From CAYSBE01 sp046309355 (lineage in GTDB: Bacteria; Bacteroidota; Bacteroidia; UKL13-3), in contig JBKCPL010000062.1 in assembly GCA_046309355.1 (NCBI GenBank), positions 3,252-67,251 of the forward strand: DNA of 64,000 nt. Reading direction: 5' to 3'. Position 1 is the first letter of the stretch. Every line of letters starts with the position of its first letter. This document shows positions 34,571 to 43,102 of this stretch, piece by piece. The position numbers and the translations under genes are program-made. The notes under the pieces were generated by a model. It had not been told where the DNA came from and searched no databases. It worked only from the letters and a program-made list of their open reading frames with translations.

Positions 34571-36523
34571 GTGACTAATTCGGCATCACATCACAGTTTT
34601 ACCCAAAAGCTTTCTCTGGGCGGCTTACTGGTTGCATTGGGTATCATCTTCGGTGATATAGGTACATCTCCGCTATACGTTTTTAAATCTATACTTTCTG
34701 GTAAAATCGTAAGCGAGGAACTTATTTACGGTGGTCTTTCCTGTATTTTCTGGACCATCACATTACAAACCACGTTAAAATATGTAACCATTGTACTGCG
34801 TGCCGATAACAAGGGTGAAGGCGGTATATTTTCTTTGTATGCTTTGGTGCGCAGACGCAAACCATTTTTAATTTTCCCGGCCATTATTGGTGGCTGTGCC
34901 TTGCTGGCCGATGGCATGATTACTCCGCCTATTTCTGTATCCTCAGCCGTAGAAGGATTGCTCATTTTAAATCCTGACATTCCTACTATTCCAATCGTTA
35001 TCGCCATTATTACCGCACTGTTTTTCATGCAGCGTATGGGTACCAATATTGTAGGAAAAATGTTCGGCCCAATTATGCTGGTTTGGTTCAGCATGCTGGC
35101 GGTGCTGGGTATTATCTCCATCACATCACACCCGGAAGTACTGAAAGCGCTGAACCCATATTATGCCTACGAACTGCTGGCATACTACCCGGAAGGATTC
35201 TGGCTGCTGGGAGCTGTTTTTCTGTGTACAACCGGTGCCGAAGCCTTGTATTCGGATATGGGCCATTGTGGTCGAAAAAATATTCGTGTAAGCTGGATAT
35301 TTGTTAAAACGAGTTTAGTGCTGAACTACTTTGGTCAGGGAGCTTGGGTTATCTCTAAAATCGGAAATACTTCAGGCGATATCAATCCGTTTTATGGCAT
35401 TATGCCCGAATGGTTTTTATTAACCGGAATTGTCATTGCCACGCTGGCTACTATTATTGCCAGTCAGGCAATGATCAGCGGATCATTTACGCTTGTTTCC
35501 GAAGCGCTGAGGCTAAATGTGTGGCCTAAAGTGACCCTTAAATACCCGACAGAAACAAAAGGTCAGCTATATGTTCCCAGCGTAAACTGGATATTGTGGG
35601 TGGGTTGTATATCTATTGTACTTTATTTCAAAGAATCATCCCGTATGGAGGCGGCTTACGGGCTGGCCATTATCACTACCATGATGATGACCACAGTGCT
35701 GCTCATCAATTACCTGAAAAAGATACGTGCACCACGCTGGATTGTGTGGGCGGTAGGCATTGTATATTTTACCATCGAAAGTGCATTTTTAGTAGCCAAT
35801 ATTGAGAAAATACCTTCAGGAGGCTGGCTTACGTTACTCATCAGTCTTCTATTTATAGGCGTCATGTGGATTTGGTTCAAAGGGCGTAAAATCAAAAACC
35901 GCCTCACCGAATTCGTCAATCTGAACGAATACCTGCCCGCATTGCAGGAACTTAGCAAAGACGATTCCGTAGCCAAGTACGCTACACACCTGGTTTACCT
36001 AACCAGTGCTGATCATTTAATGGATATTGAGCGGAAAATTATTTACTCCATTTTGCAAAAGCAGCCCAAACGGGCCGATGTTTACTGGTTTGTACATATA
36101 AATGTGGTAGACGAGCCCTATAAAATGGAATACAAGGTAGACCATATTGTGCCGCACGATGTCATAAAAGTGGAATTCAGACTCGGTTTCAGGATTGAAC
36201 AAAAAATCAATTTCTACTTTCGCAAAGTGGTGGAAGAACTGATGCGAAACCATGAAGTAGATGTTACTTCACGCTACGCCTCACTAAACAAACTAAACGT
36301 TACAGGCGACTTCCGATTTGTAGTACTGAAACGCCACTTGGCCTATGAAAACGAATTATCAATAACTGAAGAGTTGATTATGGATGCTTACGGTTTGCTG
36401 GATTCCTTGAGCTTAAGCGAAGAAAAAGCGTTCGGCTTGGATACCAGTTCCATAACTGTTGAGAAAGTGCCGCTGGTTATTGCTCCTATAAAGGAGTTTA
36501 GGCTGAAACGGGTTTATAAATAA
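34571..36523 (+). CDS. kup: Kup-family low-affinity potassium transporter
   Basis: A 650-residue inner-membrane protein that starts with GTG; no ATG is available before the conserved first helix. The family signature GDIGTSPLYVFKSIL is at about residues 24-38, followed by about 12 membrane helices up to residue 440 (LLADGMITPPISVSSAVEG, TGAEALYSDMGHCG, WVISKIGNTSGDINPFYG) and a soluble C-terminal part of about 200 residues (IVPHDVIKVEFRLGF). Kup/HAK/KT proteins import K+ together with H+. The length fits the family (about 620-670). It has its own promoter and is followed by the separately promoted tRNA gene. Confidence 0.95.
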   Translation: MTNSASHHSFTQKLSLGGLLVALGIIFGDIGTSPLYVFKSILSGKIVSEELIYGGLSCIFWTITLQTTLKYVTIVLRADNKGEGGIFSLYALVRRRKPFLIFPAIIGGCALLADGMITPPISVSSAVEGLLILNPDIPTIPIVIAIITALFFMQRMGTNIVGKMFGPIMLVWFSMLAVLGIISITSHPEVLKALNPYYAYELLAYYPEGFWLLGAVFLCTTGAEALYSDMGHCGRKNIRVSWIFVKTSLVLNYFGQGAWVISKIGNTSGDINPFYGIMPEWFLLTGIVIATLATIIASQAMISGSFTLVSEALRLNVWPKVTLKYPTETKGQLYVPSVNWILWVGCISIVLYFKESSRMEAAYGLAIITTMMMTTVLLINYLKKIRAPRWIVWAVGIVYFTIESAFLVANIEKIPSGGWLTLLISLLFIGVMWIWFKGRKIKNRLTEFVNLNEYLPALQELSKDDSVAKYATHLVYLTSADHLMDIERKIIYSILQKQPKRADVYWFVHINVVDEPYKMEYKVDHIVPHDVIKVEFRLGFRIEQKINFYFRKVVEELMRNHEVDVTSRYASLNKLNVTGDFRFVVLKRHLAYENELSITEELIMDAYGLLDSLSLSEEKAFGLDTSSITVEKVPLVIAPIKEFRLKRVYK

Positions 36524-36549
36524 TCCTCTAATTTTTTTTGCGGGCAGTT

Positions 36550-36579
36550 TTGCACAATTAGTCGAAAACCATACATTTG
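36550..36579 (+). promoter_or_regulatory. Complete Bacteroidota-type promoter of tRNA-Gln
   Basis: TTG at 36550-36552 (within TTTTG), a 19-base spacer and TACATTTG at 36572-36579. The mature tRNA starts 11 bases after the -7 element, consistent with a very short precursor leader. The geometry is identical to the kup promoter. Confidence 0.75.
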
Positions 36580-36589
36580 CACCCCTAAC

Positions 36590-36662
36590 TGACCGATGGT
36601 GTAACTGGCAACACGTCTGATTTTGGTTCAGAAGAGTCTAGGTTCGACCCCTAGTCGGTCAA
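36590..36662 (+). tRNA. tRNA-Gln (anticodon TTG)
   Basis: A 73-base cloverleaf. The acceptor stem TGACCGA (36590-36596) pairs with TCGGTCA (36655-36661), with discriminator A. The anticodon stem-loop is TCTGA-TTTTGGT-TCAGA, giving anticodon TTG for glutamine CAA/CAG codons. The T arm is CTAGG-TTCGACC-CCTAG. CCA is not encoded; the 3' end is followed by ACAAAAG. Confidence 0.95.
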
Positions 36663-36671
36663 CAAAAGCCC

Positions 36672-36703
36672 TGCCGGATTTTTAACAGAATCCGGCAATT
36701 GTT
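36672..36703 (+). terminator. Hairpin after tRNA-Gln
   Basis: A perfect 9-bp stem (TGCCGGATT at 36672-36680 with AATCCGGCA at 36689-36697) is followed by ATTGTTT. It probably ends the tRNA transcript or partly attenuates read-through into prs; the T tract is weak. Confidence 0.6.
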
Positions 36704-36724
36704 TCATTAAACATAAATATTCGC

Positions 36725-37687
36725 ATGTCGCCACGCAATGAAGTAAAGCTGTTTTCCGGTACACATTCCAAGTACCTGGCCGAAAAAATTGCGGACAGCT
36801 ACGGAGTCCCTCTTGGCGATATTACCATCAGCAAGTTTAGTGATGGCGAAATTCAACCCAGCATCAACGAATCGGTTCGCGGATGCGATGTTTTCTTTAT
36901 TCAGTCAACTTTTGCCCCAGCCGATAACCTGCTGGAAATGCTGCTGATGATTGATGCTGCTAAGCGCGCATCGGCTCACTATATTACTGCAGTGATTCCG
37001 TATTTCGGTATGGCACGTCAGGATCGCAAAGACAAGCCACGTGTATCTATCGGATCAAAAGTGGCCGCAGATATGCTCAAAGCTGCCGGAGTTAGCCGAG
37101 TAATGACGATGGATTTGCACGCACCACAAATTCAGGGTTTCTTCGAAATTCCGGTTGATCATTTAGACCCCTCAGTTATTTTTATTCCCTACATCATGAA
37201 GCAGCCATTTGGCGATTCGCTTATGATAGCTTCACCTGATATGGGCTCAAGTGCACGTGCACGTATATATGCCAAAGCACTGGGCTGCGATATGGTAATT
37301 GTTGACAAAGAACGCAGACGTGCCAATGAAATTGCTTCCATGACGCTGATTGGTGATGTAGCTGGTCGCGATGTGATCATGGTAGACGATATTATTGATA
37401 CCGGAAATACACTGGCCAAAGCTGCCCAGCTGATTAAGGATAAAGGTGCCTTGAGTGTGCGTGCCATGTGTACCCATCCTGTATTATCGGGCAATGCGTA
37501 TGAAACCATTGAAAACAGTGTGCTTGACGAGTTGGTGGTGTGCGATACCATACCGCTGCAAAAAGAATGCAGCAAAATAAAAGTTCTTTCGGTTGCCGAA
37601 CTGTTTGCCAATGCTATCCGAAATGTTACCGAATTTGGCTCTATCAGCTCTTTGTTTGAAATCAAAAAGGAACAATCATCTCATTAA
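36725..37687 (+). CDS. prs: Ribose-phosphate pyrophosphokinase
   Basis: A 320-residue cytosolic enzyme making PRPP from ribose 5-phosphate and ATP for nucleotide, histidine, tryptophan and NAD synthesis. Visible features are the N-terminal KLFSGTHSKYLAEKIADSYG, SDGEIQPSINESVRG, the regulatory/flexible region PYFGMARQDRKDKPRVSIGS, DLHAPQIQGFFEIPVDHL and the PRPP-binding loop VDDIIDTGNTL near residues 220-230. The length and order fit class I PRPP synthetases. It is followed after 23 bases by the L25 gene, a pairing (prs-rplY) that is common across bacteria and suggests one transcript. Confidence 0.96.
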   Translation: MSPRNEVKLFSGTHSKYLAEKIADSYGVPLGDITISKFSDGEIQPSINESVRGCDVFFIQSTFAPADNLLEMLLMIDAAKRASAHYITAVIPYFGMARQDRKDKPRVSIGSKVAADMLKAAGVSRVMTMDLHAPQIQGFFEIPVDHLDPSVIFIPYIMKQPFGDSLMIASPDMGSSARARIYAKALGCDMVIVDKERRRANEIASMTLIGDVAGRDVIMVDDIIDTGNTLAKAAQLIKDKGALSVRAMCTHPVLSGNAYETIENSVLDELVVCDTIPLQKECSKIKVLSVAELFANAIRNVTEFGSISSLFEIKKEQSSH

Positions 37688-37710
37688 TCACTAAATAAAT
37701 ATAAACAGTT

Positions 37711-38301
37711 ATGAAATCAGTTGCCATGTTTGGTTACTTGCGGGACGGAGTAGGAAAATCAAGTTCCAATTCACTCCGAAACGAGGGTAAAGTGCCGTGC
37801 GTATTGTATGGTCAGGGAGAGCCAGTACATTTTTCAATGTACGCTCAGGATTTTAAACCATTGGTGTACACCCCTAACACCTACACAGTTAAATTAGATA
37901 TTGACGGTAAAATTCACCGTGCAGTACTAAAAGACATCCAGTTTCATCCGGTAAATGATTCTATCATTCATGCCGATTTTTATGAATACAGCGAAGACAA
38001 ACCGCTGGTAATGGATATTCCTGTAAAAATTACCGGCAATTCACCGGGTGTTCGTGCAGGCGGTAAACTCATTGTTAAAGCCAAAAAACTTAAGGTGAGA
38101 ACATTGCCGGCCCAAATGCCGGACTTCATTGAAGTAAGCATCGAAGAATTGAACATCGGTCAGTCGGTAAAAGTGGGTGAGTTAAAATTAGCAGATATGA
38201 CATTGCTTGATTCACCAAATAATCCGATTGTTAGTGTGAAAACAACACGTGCTGCTGCCTCAGCTGCTGCAGATGCAACGGCAGATGCCAAGAAAAAATA
38301 A
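37711..38301 (+). CDS. rplY: 50S ribosomal protein L25/general stress protein Ctc
   Basis: A 196-residue protein of the long (CTC) form. The N-terminal L25 domain covers about residues 1-90 (GVGKSSSNSLRNEGKVPCVL, LKDIQFHPVNDSIIHADFYE), binding 5S rRNA, and the C-terminal TL5/CTC domain about 95-180 (VKITGNSPGVRAGGKLI, LKVRTLPAQMPDFIEVSIEE). The tail is Ala/Lys-rich (AAASAAADATADAKKK), probably disordered. It follows prs and is closed by a terminator, marking the end of a prs-rplY operon. Confidence 0.95.
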   Translation: MKSVAMFGYLRDGVGKSSSNSLRNEGKVPCVLYGQGEPVHFSMYAQDFKPLVYTPNTYTVKLDIDGKIHRAVLKDIQFHPVNDSIIHADFYEYSEDKPLVMDIPVKITGNSPGVRAGGKLIVKAKKLKVRTLPAQMPDFIEVSIEELNIGQSVKVGELKLADMTLLDSPNNPIVSVKTTRAAASAAADATADAKKK

Positions 38302-38323
38302 AATGTCATACACATGCATTTTC

Positions 38324-38350
38324 AAAACCCGGCTTTGCCCGGGTTTTTTT
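38324..38350 (+). terminator. Rho-independent terminator after rplY
   Basis: A 9-bp stem (AAAACCCGG at 38324-38332 with CCGGGTTTT at 38339-38347) is followed by a T run to 38350, 22 bases after the rplY stop codon. Confidence 0.9.
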
Positions 38351-38424
38351 ATACCTCAACTACTAACAACAGGTGCTGACTGATTTAAATTGTTTATGCA
38401 GCATTGCTTTTGTTTTTTTGTACC

Positions 38425-38985
38425 ATGAAGTTTCTGATAGTCGGGTTGGGCAATCCGGGAAGCGAATACGAACATACAAGACACAATATCGGATTCGATA
38501 TTGCAGATGCATTTGCAAAAAAACAGAATGCACTTTTTGCCCCCGACCGCTATGCCGACTATGCTCACGCAACACTGAAAGGCAAACACTTTCACCTGAT
38601 AAAGCCCACTACCTACATGAATTTGAGCGGTAAAGCTGTTCGCTATTGGCTCGACAAGCTTAGTCTAACACCGGAGCAGATGCTGGTACTGGTTGATGAT
38701 CTGGCTATTGATTTTGGGAAAATACGTATACGCAAAAACGGCAGCGATGCCGGTCATAACGGATTAAAAAATATTCAGGAGGTGCTTCACACACAAAACT
38801 ATCCAAGGTTACGATTCGGCATTGGAAATCACTTTCCCAAAGGTGGTCAGATAGATTATGTATTAGGCAAATGGAACACCGAAGAACAAACTGCACTGCC
38901 AAAATTGGTTGCTTATAGCGTAGAGGCTATTGAAGCCTTCGGTTTTATTGGTATTGAACGTGCCATGAATCAGTTCAATTCGTAA
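38425..38985 (+). CDS. pth: Peptidyl-tRNA hydrolase
   Basis: A 186-residue enzyme from ATG 38425; the in-frame ATG at 38404 is rejected because MKFLIVGLGNPG is the canonical N-terminus. It releases peptidyl groups from tRNA after abortive translation. The active-site His is residue 20 in GSEYEHTRHNIGF; LVDDLAIDFGKIRIRKNGSD carries the conserved Asp, and AGHNGLKNI follows. LIKPTTYMNLSGKAV is also typical. The length matches the family (about 185-195). The gene is separated from rplY by a terminator and converges with truA, with only 7 bases between the stop codons. Confidence 0.96.
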   Translation: MKFLIVGLGNPGSEYEHTRHNIGFDIADAFAKKQNALFAPDRYADYAHATLKGKHFHLIKPTTYMNLSGKAVRYWLDKLSLTPEQMLVLVDDLAIDFGKIRIRKNGSDAGHNGLKNIQEVLHTQNYPRLRFGIGNHFPKGGQIDYVLGKWNTEEQTALPKLVAYSVEAIEAFGFIGIERAMNQFNS

Positions 38986-38992
38986 ACCGGCC

Positions 38993-39727
38993 TTATTTAT
39001 ACTGTATGCGTGTTAAGTAAAGTCCATGTGCAGGTACTGACTGCCCTGCTTCGCTTCGGCTTTTACTGTTCAGTATGGCTTCAAATTCCGGCTGTGATAT
39101 TTTCCCCCGGCCTGCATCTACCAGCGTACCTACTATGGCCCTCACCATATTCCGCAAAAACCGATTGGCTGTAATCGTAAATACCAGTGTGTGATTTTGC
39201 CTTTGCCAGTAAGCCTCTGTTACCTCACACACAAAATTGTTGACCTGTGTATGCACTTTGCTGAAGCACTCAAAATCGTGCGTACCTATCAGCTTTTGTG
39301 CACAGGCGTTCATCGTTTCCATATCCAGTGCACCATACTGATACCAGGCATAATCGTGAAGAAAAGGATCTTTTACGGCAGTGATGCAATACTCATACGT
39401 ACGCCAAAGTGCATCGAAGCGTGCATTAAATTCAGCATCCACTTTCGATATGCCGTATGCAGCTATATCATAAGGCAAAATCTGATTGAGTTTGAATAGG
39501 AACACGTGTTGTTCAATTTCTACTCGTGAATCAAAATGCAGGTAATAGGATTTGGCATGAACACCTGTATCTGTTCTGCCGCAGCCCAGTGTTTCTATAT
39601 TTTCACCCAGCAGCAGCGATAGTTTTTCTTCCACTTCTTGCTGCACGGTACGTGCATTGTGCTGCTTTTGCCAGCCGTGGTAATTTTTTCCGTTGTAGGC
39701 AATATGTAGTAAATACCTGCTTGTCAC
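38993..39727 (-). CDS. truA: tRNA pseudouridine(38-40) synthase
   Basis: A 244-residue enzyme that isomerises uridines 38-40 in the anticodon arm of tRNAs. The catalytic Asp is residue 53 in GCGRTDTGVHA; the start YLLHIAYNGKNYHGWQKQ and the later DFECFSK and FLRNMVRAIVGTLVDAGRGK are typical of TruA. The length fits the family. It starts 6 bases after the stop of the thiolase gene, so the two are likely co-transcribed, although no metabolic link is known. Confidence 0.95.
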   Translation of the reverse strand: MTSRYLLHIAYNGKNYHGWQKQHNARTVQQEVEEKLSLLLGENIETLGCGRTDTGVHAKSYYLHFDSRVEIEQHVFLFKLNQILPYDIAAYGISKVDAEFNARFDALWRTYEYCITAVKDPFLHDYAWYQYGALDMETMNACAQKLIGTHDFECFSKVHTQVNNFVCEVTEAYWQRQNHTLVFTITANRFLRNMVRAIVGTLVDAGRGKISQPEFEAILNSKSRSEAGQSVPAHGLYLTRIQYK

Positions 39728-39733
39728 AGCCGG

Positions 39734-40933
39734 TTACAAATTTTCGTATACCACTGCTACTCCCTGCCCTACGCCTATGCACATGGTAGCTACACCGTAT
39801 TTCACGTTTCGTTTTTTCATTTCATGCAGCAGCGTAGTTGATATGCGGGCACCGCTGCAACCCAGCGGATGTCCCAGCGCGATGGCTCCACCGTTTACAT
39901 TTACTATGTCGGGGTTTACACCCAAATCGCGCATACACGCTATACTTTGTGAAGCAAACGCCTCATTCAGTTCAAACAATCCTATATCACTTACCGCAAG
40001 TCCGGCACGCTGCAGCGCTTTTTGTGTGGCAGGCACAGGACCTATTCCCATAACGGAAGGATCAACTCCGGCTACACCTCTAGCTACAATACGTGCCATA
40101 GGCGTAAGATTGTATTTTTTAACTGCCTCTTCCGAAGCGAGCATGAGCACAGCGGCACCATCGTTCACCCCACTGGAATTTCCGGCAGTTACTGTTCCGT
40201 CTTTTTTAAATGCGGGTTTTAGTTTAGCCAATTCTTCTAGGCTGCTCAATCGTGGGTGTTCATCTATTTCAAACATCAAAGGCTCGCCTTTTTTTTGTGG
40301 AACAGGAACTGATACCAGTTCATTGGCAAACCGATTAGCTGCATGCGCAGCTGCATATTTTTGCTGCGAATGGTGGGCAAAAGCATCCTGTTCTTCGCGG
40401 GATATTTTCCATTGCGCAGCCACATTTTCGGCTGTTTCGCCCATGCTGTAAGGATGGTACAGTTCAGCCAGTTTTTTATTGGTAAATCGCCAACCAATAG
40501 TGGTATCGGCCATTTCGGGTACACGCCCAAATGCAGTATCGGATTTAAGCATTACAAACGGAGCACGTGTCATACTTTCCACACCACCGGCCAGGTAAAG
40601 CTCACCGTCACCGGCCATGATGGACCGCGATGCATCTACAATGGCCTGCAAGCCCGATGCGCATAATCGGTTTACCGTATTTCCACCAATACTTACCGGC
40701 AGTCCGGCCAACAATAGCCCCATACGTGCTACATTCCTATTGTCTTCGCCAGCCTGATTAGCTGCTCCAAAAATGACATCTTCAATTGCTTGCGGATCAA
40801 CATTTTTATGGCGCTGCATCAATGCGTGTATAATGTGCGCGGCTAAATCATCTGGACGAACAGCACTGAGCGCCCCGGCATATTTGCCTATAGGAGTGCG
40901 TATGGCATCAATTACATAAACGGCATGAGTCAT
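39734..40933 (-). CDS. Acetyl-CoA C-acyltransferase (thiolase), PcaF/FadA-like
   Basis: A 399-residue thiolase from ATG 40933 (MTHAVYVIDAIRTPIGKYAG). The ATG at 40966 is rejected because a -7 element covers 40971-40964. The nucleophilic Cys is residue 91 in NRLCASGLQAI; the catalytic His is in GHPLGCSGAR and the second Cys in MCIGVGQG near the C-terminus. The NQAGEDNRNVARM stretch resembles 3-oxoadipyl-CoA thiolases (PcaF/PaaJ), but no aromatic degradation genes are nearby, so a beta-oxidation role (FadA-like) is equally possible. It cleaves 3-oxoacyl-CoA with CoA. Confidence 0.9.
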   Translation of the reverse strand: MTHAVYVIDAIRTPIGKYAGALSAVRPDDLAAHIIHALMQRHKNVDPQAIEDVIFGAANQAGEDNRNVARMGLLLAGLPVSIGGNTVNRLCASGLQAIVDASRSIMAGDGELYLAGGVESMTRAPFVMLKSDTAFGRVPEMADTTIGWRFTNKKLAELYHPYSMGETAENVAAQWKISREEQDAFAHHSQQKYAAAHAANRFANELVSVPVPQKKGEPLMFEIDEHPRLSSLEELAKLKPAFKKDGTVTAGNSSGVNDGAAVLMLASEEAVKKYNLTPMARIVARGVAGVDPSVMGIGPVPATQKALQRAGLAVSDIGLFELNEAFASQSIACMRDLGVNPDIVNVNGGAIALGHPLGCSGARISTTLLHEMKKRNVKYGVATMCIGVGQGVAVVYENL

Positions 40934-40963
40934 GCGATGGGTGGGGTTATTTTCTTGTGCAGG

Positions 40964-40971
40964 CAAATGTA
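40964..40971 (-). promoter_or_regulatory. -7 element of the thiolase-truA transcript
   Basis: The minus strand reads TACATTTG, an exact TAnnTTTG match, 31 bases upstream of ATG 40933. No TTG is present at the usual distance upstream. Confidence 0.45.
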
Positions 40972-41153
40972 GTATTATCCCGAATTAAATCACACGTAAT
41001 GCTGAATATCAGCGGGCAAAGCAGCTGTAAAATAGTGCAGCATTGGTTTTCAATCATCCTACAGTAGAAAGTGTAACGAAGCACGAGTAACCTAGTAGGT
41101 GTAATTTAGGATAATGCTTAACTTGCACCTCGATATAATCTAATCCGTTTCAT

Positions 41154-41636
41154 ATGCTACAACGCCTTCAAACCGTTTATTTACTTGCCATTATTGGTAT
41201 CTGTCTAATGCTATCTACCGGAACACTCATCACCAGCATACAGAGTGTAGAGGGGAAGGTTACCCAATACACCCTTGGATTTATTTACTTTAAAATGTAT
41301 GAAAACGGAATTCTTATTTCCAGTTCTATTCAATACCATTTAATTGGTTTGCTCGCATTGGTATCAGGCTGGACCCTGAATATTATTTTTGCGTATAAAA
41401 ACCGCGTACGTCAGCTCAAACTGGCTAAACTAAATTTTATTTTCATCGGCTCGCTGATTGCAGCTTTGTTTGTTAAAGCAGTCATGGATATTCCGGGCTT
41501 TACGTTTGCCGGACAAAGTATGCAATCTGTTTTTGCTCTTGCCCTGCTTTTCTTTACAGCTTACCTAAATATGCGTGCCATTATGCTCATTAAAAAAGAC
41601 GAAGAACTGGTGCGCAGTGCCGACCGTATCCGATAA
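41154..41636 (+). CDS. DUF4293 family membrane protein
   Basis: A 160-residue protein with four hydrophobic segments: residues about 8-28 (QTVYLLAIIGICLMLSTGTL), 60-80 (YHLIGLLALVSGWTLNIIFA), 95-115 and 122-140. Charged ends (NRVRQLKLAKLN, KKDEELVRSADRIR) lie between or after them. The start LQRLQTVYLLAIIG and the overall pattern match the Bacteroidota-specific DUF4293 family, whose function is unknown. It is the first gene of a tight run with thiL, ruvX and def; the thiL ATG is 6 bases after its stop. Confidence 0.8.
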   Translation: MLQRLQTVYLLAIIGICLMLSTGTLITSIQSVEGKVTQYTLGFIYFKMYENGILISSSIQYHLIGLLALVSGWTLNIIFAYKNRVRQLKLAKLNFIFIGSLIAALFVKAVMDIPGFTFAGQSMQSVFALALLFFTAYLNMRAIMLIKKDEELVRSADRIR

Positions 41637-41642
41637 TTGCCC

Positions 41643-42677
41643 ATGCTCGAAAATTCAACACGTACAGAACTTAGCTCAGTAGGCGAATTCGGCCTCATTG
41701 ATTTGCTCACCGCACATATTCAGCTTCACCACTCATCTACGGTAAAAGGTGTGGGCGATGATGCTGCTGTAATACAGCATGGAGAAACGTGCACCCTAGT
41801 ATCTACAGATATGCTGCTGGAAGGAGTACACTTCGACCTTTCCTACTTTCCGCTGAAACACCTGGGCTACAAAGCCGTAATGGTTAACCTTAGCGACATT
41901 TATGCGATGAATGCCACACCCGAACAAATTACCGTTTCGATAGGCTTATCGTCAAAATTTTCGCTGGAGGCTGTTGAAGAACTGTATTCGGGAATTTTAC
42001 TGGCTTGCCAAAAATACAAAGTAGATTTAGTTGGTGGCGATACCAGCACATCACGACAGGGCTTGTGCATCAGCATTACTGCCATAGGAAAAGCCACGCC
42101 CGATGAAATTGTATACCGAAGCGGGGCTAAACCCAATGATTTATTGTGTGTATCGGGCGATTTAGGCGCTGCCTATATCGGTTATCAATTGCTGGAACGC
42201 GAAAAGCGGGTATTTCTTTCAAACCCCGCAGCGCAACCCGACCTGGAAGGAAACGACTACATACTGGAACGGCAACTGAAACCCGAAGCCCGTAAAGACA
42301 TAATAGATATGCTGAAGCAATATGACCTCAAGCCTACTTCAATGATTGACATATCAGACGGGTTGGCCTCGGAGGTGTTTCACCTGTGTTCAAAATCAGG
42401 AGTGGGCATGAATGTATTCGAAGACAAAATTCCGATTGACGCATCCACATATCAGGTAGCACGCGAAATGGACCTTGACCCAACCCTGGCTGCACTTAAT
42501 GGCGGTGAAGATTATGAACTGCTTTTTACGATCGATCAGAGCGATTACGATAAAGTAAAAAATCATCCTGAAATTGTTGTCATCGGGCATTGTACGGCAG
42601 CATCCGAAGGGGTTCATTTAATCAGCAAATCGGGCAACAAGCATGCGCTGAAAGCACAAGGCTGGAAAGCGTTTTAG
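41643..42677 (+). CDS. thiL: Thiamine-monophosphate kinase
   Basis: A 344-residue enzyme phosphorylating thiamine monophosphate to the active cofactor thiamine diphosphate with ATP. ATG 41643 is preferred over the TTG at 41637 that adjoins the preceding stop. Family features are SVGEFGLIDLL, GVGDDAAVI (nucleotide/metal-binding Asp pair), STDMLLEGVHFDL, YKAVMVNLSDIYAMNATP, LVGGDTSTS, DISDGLASEVFHLC and NGGEDYELLFTI. The length fits ThiL (about 320-350). No thiamine riboswitch is visible upstream; expression is probably tied to the housekeeping operon. Confidence 0.95.
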   Translation: MLENSTRTELSSVGEFGLIDLLTAHIQLHHSSTVKGVGDDAAVIQHGETCTLVSTDMLLEGVHFDLSYFPLKHLGYKAVMVNLSDIYAMNATPEQITVSIGLSSKFSLEAVEELYSGILLACQKYKVDLVGGDTSTSRQGLCISITAIGKATPDEIVYRSGAKPNDLLCVSGDLGAAYIGYQLLEREKRVFLSNPAAQPDLEGNDYILERQLKPEARKDIIDMLKQYDLKPTSMIDISDGLASEVFHLCSKSGVGMNVFEDKIPIDASTYQVAREMDLDPTLAALNGGEDYELLFTIDQSDYDKVKNHPEIVVIGHCTAASEGVHLISKSGNKHALKAQGWKAF

Positions 42678-42682
42678 CCGTT

Positions 42683-43102
42683 ATGCCACGCATCTTATCC
42701 ATCGACTACGGAACAAAACGATGCGGCATTGCCGCTACCGACCCGCTTCAGCTTATTGCAAGCGCATTGGCTGCTGTGGAAACCTCCAAGCTGGATGCCT
42801 GGCTTACGCAGTACCTGAGCACTGAGCCGGTAGAAACAATAGTGGTGGGTAAACCCATGCGGCTAGATGGTTCTGAAACTCACTCGAGCAAAGCCGTGGC
42901 AAATTTTGTAACTTTGCTTCGCAAAAAATATCCAACCATTCCTGTTGTGGAAATAGACGAGCGCTTTACATCAGCCATCGCCCAGCGCACCATGATTGAT
43001 ATGGGTATGAAAAAGAAAGACCGACAAAACAAAACCCATATAGATCAAATAAGTGCAGTACTGATACTGCAAACGTATTTGCAGATGAAACAAGCACCAT
43101 GA
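42683..43102 (+). CDS. ruvX: Putative pre-16S rRNA nuclease / Holliday junction resolvase (YqgF)
   Basis: A 139-residue YqgF/RuvX protein with an RNase H-like fold. ATG 42683 is chosen since MPRILSIDYGTKRCGIAATD is the canonical start; the extension to 42590 overlaps thiL and is a shadow. The catalytic acidic residues are Asp8 (SIDYG), a Glu in VVEIDERFTSAIA and an Asp in THIDQISAVLIL. VVGKPMRLDG is also conserved. The family processes the 5' end of 16S rRNA and was formerly called a Holliday junction resolvase. It begins 5 bases after thiL and overlaps def by four bases. Confidence 0.92.
   Translation: MPRILSIDYGTKRCGIAATDPLQLIASALAAVETSKLDAWLTQYLSTEPVETIVVGKPMRLDGSETHSSKAVANFVTLLRKKYPTIPVVEIDERFTSAIAQRTMIDMGMKKKDRQNKTHIDQISAVLILQTYLQMKQAP

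Noticed and set aside
38373..38633. 86-residue plus-strand ORF before pth
   Set aside because: It overlaps pth in another frame and lacks family or signal features.
40343..40666. Plus-strand ORF of 107 residues inside the thiolase gene
   Set aside because: It is antisense to a well-conserved thiolase and has no independent support.
42590..42682. Upstream extension of the ruvX frame
   Set aside because: It overlaps thiL and the canonical RuvX N-terminus begins at 42683.
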